From UBA6016 sp041915365 (lineage in GTDB: Bacteria; Campylobacterota; Campylobacteria; Campylobacterales; UBA6016), in contig JAYSBP010000001.1 of the NCBI GenBank assembly GCA_041915365.1, positions 124,001 to 188,000 of the forward strand: a DNA stretch of 64,000 bases, read 5' to 3'. The notes under the pieces were generated by a model. That model was not told where the DNA came from and did not search any database. It saw only the letters and a list, made by a program, of their open reading frames with translations. How positions within the stretch are numbered: position 1 is the stretch's first letter; each line of letters starts with the position of its first letter. Shown here piece by piece: positions 58,018-64,000 of this stretch. A program made the position numbers and the translations under genes.

Positions 58018-58691
58018 TTTTGCCCGAATGCGGCTATTAGGGCCTCTATATCATCATCGCCAACAACGTCGTTATTTTCATCACCGTGAATGTGTTTAGC
58101 GCTACTTACTCGTTTTTCATCGTCTATTTTGCCCTCGAAAAGCTTGTTCATGTAGTTTGATAGCGCTCTCATGATGTTAATTACACGCTCTATTTTTTGC
58201 CTATGAATATCTTGATACTGCATCATATCCATTATACTCATTGTATTCATACTGATATTTCCGAGGTGATTCATAACCTCTTCATGGTTGGCTATAGCTG
58301 AGTCTATTTTTGACATCTGAGCCGTAAATGCATCTATTTGTGGAAATTTTGCCGACAATTTCGACATAAGCTCTTTCGTTGAATTAAGCGTGTCCGCTAT
58401 GCCGTTCATTTGCTCTTCGGCCGACATTTGTTCGTTTGAGATTTGCTCAAGCATATCAAACATCTGAGTCGCTTTTTCTTCCGACTCTTTTGTTACGTCA
58501 TCTAGCTGATGAACAACCTTATTTTCAGTAAGAGGTGGCGGTGGCGGCCAGCTTTTTGTCGCTCCAAGATCGTATTCCGCTTTCCTATATTGCTCATCGT
58601 CATTAGAGCCGTCATCTGTAGCATTAGTGTCCACATCGGCAACATCATCCATATCGCCGTTCATTAATCTATCGAGTTCTTCTTGGGTCAT
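58014..58691 (-). CDS. cheZ: CheZ-like CheY-P phosphatase (remote epsilon type)
   Basis: A 225-residue protein with an acidic N-terminus and a long helical hairpin. MDMMQYQDIHRQKIERVINIM near residue 155 resembles the CheZ active-site helix with its Gln, and the C-terminus (DDDIEALIAAFGQK) resembles the CheY-binding tail. Such remote CheZ proteins occur in Helicobacter and Campylobacter (HP0170/Cj0700 type) and adjust chemotaxis by dephosphorylating CheY. It heads the large minus-strand operon, with a TATAAT box at 58754-58749 on the minus strand. Confidence 0.88.
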   Translation of the reverse strand: MTQEELDRLMNGDMDDVADVDTNATDDGSNDDEQYRKAEYDLGATKSWPPPPPLTENKVVHQLDDVTKESEEKATQMFDMLEQISNEQMSAEEQMNGIADTLNSTKELMSKLSAKFPQIDAFTAQMSKIDSAIANHEEVMNHLGNISMNTMSIMDMMQYQDIHRQKIERVINIMRALSNYMNKLFEGKIDDEKRVSSAKHIHGDENNDVVGDDDIEALIAAFGQK

Positions 58692-58748
58692 GCCACACCT
58701 TTATATATCGCTATTATCGTCTATGCTTACACCGTGTCAATTTGACTA

Positions 58749-58772
58749 ATTATAGCTTTTTTCGTTTATAAT
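58749..58772. promoter_or_regulatory. Overlapping divergent promoters of cheZ operon and PHP phosphatase
   Basis: On the minus strand TATAAT (58754-58749, preceded by a GC and a T-rich tract) serves cheZ. On the plus strand TATAAT (58767-58772) serves the gene at 58828. The two elements are 13 bases apart, so the promoters probably compete. Confidence 0.5.
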
Positions 58773-58827
58773 TTTATTTAAATAATAGGCACTCGAATAA
58801 TTAAAAACTCCAAAAAAAGATAAACCG

Positions 58828-59607
58828 ATGCTTGTAGACTTACACAACCACACACCATTATGCAACCACGCAAAAGGCGAGCCGTCAGAGTTTGTTAAAA
58901 AGGCGATAGAAAAGGGAATATCCGTATTTGGCTTTTCAGATCATGCGCCAATGAAATTTGACGAAGCATATAGAATGGATTTTTTGCAGATGGACGGTTA
59001 TGAAAAAACAGTCCTAGAGCTAAAAGATAAACACAAAGATGAAATAGACATAAGGCTTGCTTACGAGGTTGATTATCTACCAGGTTTTATTGATAGTAGA
59101 GTTTTGGATAGGGATGTAGACTATCTTATAGGTTCCGTGCACTTCATAGGTGGCTGGGGCTTTGACAACCCTGAATTTATAGGGGCATACAAAGGCAAAA
59201 ATCCAGACGAAACGTGGAGCGAGTACTTTAGATTAATAGCAGAGATGGCAAAGTCCGGCTACTTTAATATAGTCGGGCACATGGACTTGCTAAAGGTATT
59301 CAACTTCAAACCGTCAAGCGATACGGTAAAGCTCGGCAGATATGCCCTTGATGAAATAAAAAAAGCAGGGATGGCCATAGAGATAAACGCTTCCGGCTTT
59401 AGAAAACCTGTTGCCGAACAGTATCCGTCCAACGAGCTTTTATCGGCGGCGCAGGAGCTGCAAATACCGATAACTTTTGGTAGCGACGCACATGACCCGT
59501 CTCATATAGGCTTCAAATTGCAAGATAACCTTCAAAAGGCAAAAGAGCTTGGATTTACCGAATACGCAAGCTTCAAAAAGCGCAAAATGGAATTGATTAA
59601 AATTTAA
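58828..59607 (+). CDS. Histidinol-phosphatase, PHP family (HisK/HisJ type)
   Basis: A 259-residue PHP-fold phosphatase. The metal-binding motifs DLHNHTPLCNHA (residues 3-14), SDHAPMK, a Glu in AYEVDYL near residue 88, VGSVH-like YLIGSVHF, NIVGHMDLL and GSDAHD near residue 224 match the histidinol-phosphate phosphatase group. It catalyses the penultimate step of histidine synthesis if the call is right. It lies 77 bases before glnA, with its own promoter box in the divergent gap. Confidence 0.88.
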   Translation: MLVDLHNHTPLCNHAKGEPSEFVKKAIEKGISVFGFSDHAPMKFDEAYRMDFLQMDGYEKTVLELKDKHKDEIDIRLAYEVDYLPGFIDSRVLDRDVDYLIGSVHFIGGWGFDNPEFIGAYKGKNPDETWSEYFRLIAEMAKSGYFNIVGHMDLLKVFNFKPSSDTVKLGRYALDEIKKAGMAIEINASGFRKPVAEQYPSNELLSAAQELQIPITFGSDAHDPSHIGFKLQDNLQKAKELGFTEYASFKKRKMELIKI

Positions 59608-59638
59608 TCATCATCACAAGAAAAGATACAGTCTTTTT

Positions 59639-59647
59639 TGCTACAAT
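59639..59647 (+). promoter_or_regulatory. glnA promoter, extended -10 TGCTACAAT
   Basis: TGCTACAAT at 59639-59647 follows a T-run and lies 38 bases before the glnA ATG. The same TGCTACAAT recurs at 61178-61186 before the PAS-LytTR gene. No NtrC/sigma-54 motif was seen. Confidence 0.5.
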
Positions 59648-59684
59648 TTTGTTATATGTAAGTTAATTCAAAAGGAGAAGATGA

Positions 59685-61118
59685 ATGTACAGCAGTGCCG
59701 AAGACGTTAAAAAAGTTTTTGACGTTATAAAAGAAAAAGAGATCGAATTTGTAGATTTCAGATTTACAGACTTTAAAGGAACTTGGCATCACGTTTCTTA
59801 CAATGTAAAATCCATAGACGAAGACAGCTTCAAAGGGATTCCTTTTGACGGAAGCTCTATCCCTTACTGGCAGCCAATCAATCAATCAGATATGCAACTT
59901 ATCCCTGACGCAAAAGCATTTTTCGTAGATCCTTTTACGGCAGATCCAACTCTTGTAGTGTTCTGCGACGCTTACAACATATACAAGGGCGAACTATACG
60001 CTAAATGCCCTAGATCAATCGCTAAGAAAGCTATGGAATACCTAAAAACTACGGGTCTTGGCGACGTAGCTTACTTTGGTCCTGAAAATGAATTTTTCAT
60101 ATTCGACGACATCAAAGTAAGAAGCGACATTAACTGCCAATCTTACGAAATAGATACAGAAGAAGGTATCTGGAACTCTGCTAAGAGCTATACTGACGGT
60201 GGTTTCAACTCAGGCCATAGACCAGGGACAAAAGGCGGTTACTTCCCAGTAGCTCCTGTTGATACAATGGTTGACATCAGAGCTGAAATGGTAAAAGTAA
60301 TGGGCGAAGTTGGTCTTGAAACTTTCGTTGTTCACCACGAAGTTGCACAAGGACAAGGCGAAATCGGCGTTAAATTTGGTACTCTTGTAGAAGCTGCGGA
60401 TAACGTACAAAAAGTAAAATACGTAGTAAAAATGGTTGCCGCTATGAACGGAAAAACTGCTACATTTATGCCAAAACCTCTATTTGGAGATAACGGTAAC
60501 GGTATGCACGTTCACCAATCAATCTGGAATAAAGGTGAAAATACATTTGCGGGTAGCGAATACCAAGGTCTTTCAAAAACAGCTCTACACTATATCGGTG
60601 GCGTACTACAACACGCTAGAGCTCTTGCGGCATTCACAAACCCATCAACAAACTCATACAAAAGACTTGTTCCTGGATTTGAAGCGCCTTCAATCCTTGC
60701 ATACTCTGCAATGAACAGATCTGCATCTTGCAGAATTCCATACGTAAATAGCCCGAAAGCAAAAAGATGCGAATTCAGATTCCCTGACTCTACGGCTAAT
60801 CCATACCTTGCATTCTCTTCTATGCTACTTGCTGGTATCGACGGTATTCAAAAACAAATCGATCCAGGTCAACCAAGAGAAGAAGACCTATTCGAACTTT
60901 CTCTTGATGAAATTAGAGAAAAAGGTATCAAGCAAATGCCGCATACACTAAGAGGTGCTGCCGAGTCACTAATAGCTGACTGGGATTTCCTTAAAAAAAC
61001 AGGTGTATTCTCAGATGAAATGCTTGAGACTTACAAACAATTCCTGTTCGAAACTCAAATCTGGCCATACGAAGCTAGACCTCATCCATTCGAGTTTATG
61101 ACTTCTTACTCTTGCTAA
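59685..61118 (+). CDS. glnA: Glutamine synthetase
   Basis: A 477-residue type I glutamine synthetase that fixes ammonium on glutamate. FDGSSIPYWQPINQSDMQL near residue 50, GHRPGTKGGYFP near 180, NGMHVHQSIW and NRSASCRIP are all present. The Tyr that is adenylylated in E. coli (Tyr397, in LYDLP) is Phe403 here (LFELS, TTC at 60891), so adenylylation at that position is impossible. Two ATGs follow AAGGAG: 59681 is out of frame, and 59685 with a 7-base spacing is used. A terminator follows. Confidence 0.97.
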   Translation: MYSSAEDVKKVFDVIKEKEIEFVDFRFTDFKGTWHHVSYNVKSIDEDSFKGIPFDGSSIPYWQPINQSDMQLIPDAKAFFVDPFTADPTLVVFCDAYNIYKGELYAKCPRSIAKKAMEYLKTTGLGDVAYFGPENEFFIFDDIKVRSDINCQSYEIDTEEGIWNSAKSYTDGGFNSGHRPGTKGGYFPVAPVDTMVDIRAEMVKVMGEVGLETFVVHHEVAQGQGEIGVKFGTLVEAADNVQKVKYVVKMVAAMNGKTATFMPKPLFGDNGNGMHVHQSIWNKGENTFAGSEYQGLSKTALHYIGGVLQHARALAAFTNPSTNSYKRLVPGFEAPSILAYSAMNRSASCRIPYVNSPKAKRCEFRFPDSTANPYLAFSSMLLAGIDGIQKQIDPGQPREEDLFELSLDEIREKGIKQMPHTLRGAAESLIADWDFLKKTGVFSDEMLETYKQFLFETQIWPYEARPHPFEFMTSYSC

Positions 61119-61124
61119 TCTAAA

Positions 61125-61154
61125 ACTCTTTTGCCACAAAAGTGGCAAAAGAGT
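61125..61154 (+). terminator. Rho-independent terminator of glnA
   Basis: ACTCTTTTGCCAC (61125-61137) pairs exactly with GTGGCAAAAGAGT (61142-61154) around an AAAA loop, followed by a T-rich ACTTTTACTTT tail. It separates glnA from the PAS-LytTR gene, which has its own promoter box downstream. Confidence 0.85.
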
Positions 61155-61177
61155 GACTTTTACTTTAAAACTTCCAA

Positions 61178-61186
61178 TGCTACAAT
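61178..61186 (+). promoter_or_regulatory. Promoter box of the PAS-LytTR gene
   Basis: TGCTACAAT, identical to the glnA extended -10 element, 21 bases before the GTG start at 61207. Confidence 0.5.
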
Positions 61187-61206
61187 AACGCAAAAAATCG
61201 AGTAAT

Positions 61207-61983
61207 GTGAATATGAAAGAATTTGACGTTGCAATCAAAATAATACGAGATAGATTTCATCCTGTCATGGACATACAAGAAGAGATGATATGTCTGTTTG
61301 ATAAAAACTTTAACATAACATACGCCAATCAGGCCTACTGTAAATACCTCAAAAAACAACCTAACGAACTTATCGGCACAAGTATATTGGAGTTTGCGGC
61401 AAAGACGGAACACGTAAGAATACAAAAAGCGTTATCGACAATAAACACTAAAAAACCACTCGTAAAAATTACATACCAAGCAAAGAGCGGAAAAAGTACA
61501 AATGTTTGGCAAGAGTGGAAAAATACCGCACTTTTTGATGAAAAAGGCGAAGTGGTTGAGTTTCAGGCAGCGGGCAAAGATGTAACCGAATTCAAAAAGA
61601 TAAAAGATGAAAACGGAAAACTAAAATCTGCACAAATAGCCAAGCAAAAAGATATGCCCTCATTCATAGGCAAGCAAAACGGCAAAAAAATAATTATAAA
61701 TGCAAATGAGATAGCGTATATCAAGGCTAATCTAATAAGCATCGAAATAGTTTGCTCAAATAAAAAAGCAAAAGTATCCCTGCAAATAAAAGAGGCTGAC
61801 AGGCTTTTAAAAGATTTTAATTTTTTTAGGGTTCATAGAAGCTACCTCGTCAATCTAGACAAAGTAAAATCTATGGATTCCATCAATGAAAGCAAGTATA
61901 AAATATATTTTTACGACCTAGATGAAACCGTCATAAGCAGTAAAAGAGGGGCAAAAGAGCTAAGAAAGAGGCTAAAAAGCTAA
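61207..61983 (+). CDS. PAS-LytTR DNA-binding regulator
   Basis: A 258-residue one-component regulator: a PAS domain (about residues 15-125; ICLFDKNFNITYANQAYCKYL to VVEFQAAGKDVTEF), a short linker, and a LytTR DNA-binding domain (about 155-255; ANEIAYIKANLISIEIV, FFRVHRSYLVNLDKVKSM, ISSKRGAKELRKRL). There is no receiver domain, so it probably senses a ligand, redox state or heme directly; no PAS heme/FAD motif is certain. The start is GTG, with ATG at 61213 as alternative. It converges with the ThrE gene, overlapping by 4 bases. The target is unknown. Confidence 0.88.
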   Translation: MNMKEFDVAIKIIRDRFHPVMDIQEEMICLFDKNFNITYANQAYCKYLKKQPNELIGTSILEFAAKTEHVRIQKALSTINTKKPLVKITYQAKSGKSTNVWQEWKNTALFDEKGEVVEFQAAGKDVTEFKKIKDENGKLKSAQIAKQKDMPSFIGKQNGKKIIINANEIAYIKANLISIEIVCSNKKAKVSLQIKEADRLLKDFNFFRVHRSYLVNLDKVKSMDSINESKYKIYFYDLDETVISSKRGAKELRKRLKS

Positions 61984-62423
61984 ATCTTTTTTAGGACAAC
62001 AGAAGAAGCAGTGAGTCCCAACGCAAGAGCGGCTAGTATGAATATACTCTTTCCGCCAAAATAAAAAAAGTTTGATAGTTTTGCCGCATCCGGTGCTGTG
62101 GCAGAGACAAACACTATTAGATTTTTTATCGCCTCAAAAACAAATGAACCTGGTATCATTGGTATTCCTGCTGGAACTTTGAGTATTCTAAGTTGTGTTT
62201 TTGTTTTTTGGCTGATGATATCGGCCAGCACGCCAACACAAAAAGCACCTGCCAAAACCGATAGCTCAATACCAAAACCGATACTAATAAAAATATTTCT
62301 TACAAAATACCCAAAGAAAGCAAGCACTCCAACAAGCCAGATATGCTCTTTGCGCACCTTGAAAACCATGGCAAAACCTATGGCGGCTACGACAGCCAAA
62401 AGTGGCTTTATCAAAATATCCAC
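61980..62423 (-). CDS. ThrE-type exporter, small subunit (DUF3815-like)
   Basis: A 147-residue protein with four or five membrane helices, matching the C-terminal half of the threonine/serine exporter ThrE (PGIPMIPGSFVFEAIKNLIVF near residue 85). It pairs with the larger gene that it overlaps by 13 bases. Together they equal one full-length ThrE of about ten helices. The substrate is not proven. Confidence 0.85.
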   Translation of the reverse strand: MDILIKPLLAVVAAIGFAMVFKVRKEHIWLVGVLAFFGYFVRNIFISIGFGIELSVLAGAFCVGVLADIISQKTKTQLRILKVPAGIPMIPGSFVFEAIKNLIVFVSATAPDAAKLSNFFYFGGKSIFILAALALGLTASSVVLKKI

Positions 62424-63160
62424 GCAAAACTCCTCTCGGCCACTATCGCAAGCGTCGTCCCAAACACTATACCAAAAGACAAAAACATAGCCCTAAGACC
62501 TCTTGCTGCCCCATTGAGATAATGCCCCTTTAACATATCTTCAAACGTATTGATAAGTTGTATTCCTGGTATCAAAAAAAACGTCGACGCCGCTTGTGCA
62601 AAACCAAGCTCCGCTACACCAAGCAACTTTGAAAATACGAAAGCCCCAAGCGTAGCCAAAAAAGCACACACTAGATTTACAAACATCATAGAAATACCAA
62701 GCTTTACTATTTTTGACTTTATAAAAAACGCAAAATAGGCCGCCAAAAACACTGCAAGTGCACCATATATGTCACATCCAAGCAACATTCCAAATGCAGC
62801 ACATCCAATCGGAACAGCAAAAAAAGACAGATATTCGAACGGTGGATTTTTTTGCAATACTGAGACTTTAAAATCAGAAAATTCTAGTATAGGCTTTGAG
62901 GCATATTGGTATATTGTCGATAGTCGCTCAAAGTTTGGCGTTACGTCTTCTATATGTTTCATTTTTGTATGAAAACCGCCTTGATACGTCAGGGTCACAA
63001 GAACGGACTTTGGAAGAACCAATATGCCGACGTTCTCAAATCCCTTTGCCTTCAAATACGAAAGCATTGCATCTTCAACGGATGAGCTATCGGCACCCGA
63101 TTCCATCATCTCCTTACCTATCCAAAGTGCGGCATCGGCTATCTCGGCAATACGTGTCAC
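62411..63160 (-). CDS. ThrE-type exporter, large subunit (DUF1212-like)
   Basis: A 249-residue protein: a cytosolic N-terminal half (IADAALWIGKEMMESGADSSSVEDAM onward) and five membrane helices with FFLIPGIQLINTFEDMLKGH near residue 200. The pattern is that of the N-terminal part of ThrE-family amino-acid exporters. The split into two genes with the small partner next door is common in this family. It overlaps the ABC-F gene by 4 bases. Confidence 0.88.
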   Translation of the reverse strand: MTRIAEIADAALWIGKEMMESGADSSSVEDAMLSYLKAKGFENVGILVLPKSVLVTLTYQGGFHTKMKHIEDVTPNFERLSTIYQYASKPILEFSDFKVSVLQKNPPFEYLSFFAVPIGCAAFGMLLGCDIYGALAVFLAAYFAFFIKSKIVKLGISMMFVNLVCAFLATLGAFVFSKLLGVAELGFAQAASTFFLIPGIQLINTFEDMLKGHYLNGAARGLRAMFLSFGIVFGTTLAIVAERSFAWIF

Positions 63161-64000
63161 CCTTCAAACCCCTCTATTTTCTCTTCAATCTCAAAAAATC
63201 TCTCCATTTTACCATCAAGGGCCAGTTGTGCGGCATCTAGCTCGTCCGAGAGCTTGCCTATCCCCTCTTTTTGGTATATATCAGGGTCTCCAAGGGCGTT
63301 TGTAAGCCTTTTTATCTCTGCTTCTAAAGCTTCTATCTCTTTTGGCAGACTCTCATACTCCATCTTCTCTTTATAGCTTAGTTTTTTTGCCTCTTTTTTT
63401 GGCTTTTCATCTTTTGATTTTACCTCATTGGTAACAGGCAAGTTCTCCATATCACCAAGCTCTCTTATCTCTTTTTCTATCTCTAAATATTCGCTATACC
63501 CCTGATAACTCTCTTCTATCAGCCCATTCCCTTCAAAGATAAGAAGTTTGTTTGCCAACTTATCGACAAAGTACCTGTCGTGGCTAACAAATATTACACA
63601 ACCCTCAAAATTTTGAATATACTCTTCCAGAATATTTATTGTAGGTATATCGAGGTCGTTTGTTGGTTCATCCAGTATTAGACAATCTACTTTTTTGGCA
63701 AACAACAATGCTAAAGCGACACGGCTTTTTTCACCACCAGAGAGTATTCCGACCTTCTTATCCAAAAACTCTTTTGGGAATAGGAAGTTTTTTAGGTAAC
63801 CAAATACGTGCATATTTCTACCCTGCACCTCCACCCTGTCGCCGCCGCCAGGACAAAAAGTCTCAAGAATATCCTTACTATCGTCAAGCGACGCTTTGCT
63901 CTGGTCGAAATATCCGCTAGCAAAATCTCCGACCCTTATACTCCCCTTGTCTTGCTTTAGCTCGCTCCTCAACAGCTTTAGCAACGTTGACTTGCCGCTA
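63157..64000 (-). CDS. ABC-F ATPase (C-terminal part, cut by window edge)
   Basis: The C-terminal ABC module and tail of an ABC-F protein acting on ribosomes (Uup/EttA-like). The frame runs to the window edge, where the Walker A SGKSTLLKLL is just visible. The signature LSGGEKSRVALALL, Walker B CLILDEPTNDLD and H-loop VSHDRYF are intact. The end is a long coiled coil (about the last 70 residues), as in Uup, which binds DNA or ribosomal stalled complexes. The N-terminal ABC domain lies outside. Confidence 0.92.
   Translation of the reverse strand, partial: SGKSTLLKLLRSELKQDKGSIRVGDFASGYFDQSKASLDDSKDILETFCPGGGDRVEVQGRNMHVFGYLKNFLFPKEFLDKKVGILSGGEKSRVALALLFAKKVDCLILDEPTNDLDIPTINILEEYIQNFEGCVIFVSHDRYFVDKLANKLLIFEGNGLIEESYQGYSEYLEIEKEIRELGDMENLPVTNEVKSKDEKPKKEAKKLSYKEKMEYESLPKEIEALEAEIKRLTNALGDPDIYQKEGIGKLSDELDAAQLALDGKMERFFEIEEKIEGFEG

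Overview
The window is a densely packed chromosomal segment of a Campylobacterota (Epsilonproteobacteria) bacterium, most likely a Campylobacter species of the moderate-GC group (C. concisus/curvus/showae-like; this placement is an inference). The evidence is the flhF-flhG-fliA-fliM-fliY cluster, the unusual trio of SpoA-domain switch proteins (FliM, FliY, FliN), a remote-type CheZ, and a long block running glyQ ... waaA ... ffh-rpsP-khpA-rimM-trmD-rplS whose order, from memory, matches C. jejuni. Genes often abut or overlap, starts are often GTG or TTG, and promoters show a good -10 box but little -35. No tRNA, rRNA, insertion sequence, prophage or CRISPR array was found, and no gene-free stretch exceeds 300 bases.

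Layout. 1-4364 (+): flagellar regulation and motor switch. 4410-7872 (+): hemN, an iron-sulfur oxidoreductase and lgt. 7904-11542 (+): a MarR-controlled cassette (marR, extradiol dioxygenase, yceI, pirin, methyltransferase, yjdM) that looks like an aromatic or quinone stress operon. 11585-15157: the accessory-looking part, AT-richer by eye, with a secreted orphan, two membrane zinc-ribbon proteins, a SLATT-domain membrane protein and an XRE regulator with clear operator repeats. 15132-26444 (-): comF, a DEAD-box helicase, lepA, luxS, an extremely acidic small protein, prs, mnmA, a LOG protein, uvrA and a TauE-type permease. 26546-27786 (+): fliN and fliO. 27783-37930 (-): one long operon gltB-gltD-IMPase-accD-rlmH-dksA-like-membrane protein-dusB. 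37968-46835: recO and an orphan (+), a LysR regulator (-), then uvrD-like, truB, csrA, ispE, smpB and a two-gene 2-hydroxyacyl-CoA dehydratase-like/activase system (+). 46821-58691 (-): the cheZ-to-rplS block. 58828-61983 (+): a PHP phosphatase, glnA and a PAS-LytTR regulator. 61980-64000 (-): a split ThrE exporter and a truncated ABC-F ATPase.

How the genes relate. Most are housekeeping genes for translation, RNA modification, nitrogen assimilation (gltBD, glnA) and motility. The parts most worth a second look are the SLATT/XRE/zinc-ribbon island (possible defence or envelope-stress element), the stand-alone dehydratase plus activase pair (probable double-cubane-cluster reductase) with a direct repeat upstream, and the MarR cassette with an apparently leaderless marR message. 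Glutamine synthetase has Phe at the place of the adenylylation Tyr, so it is probably not controlled by adenylylation.
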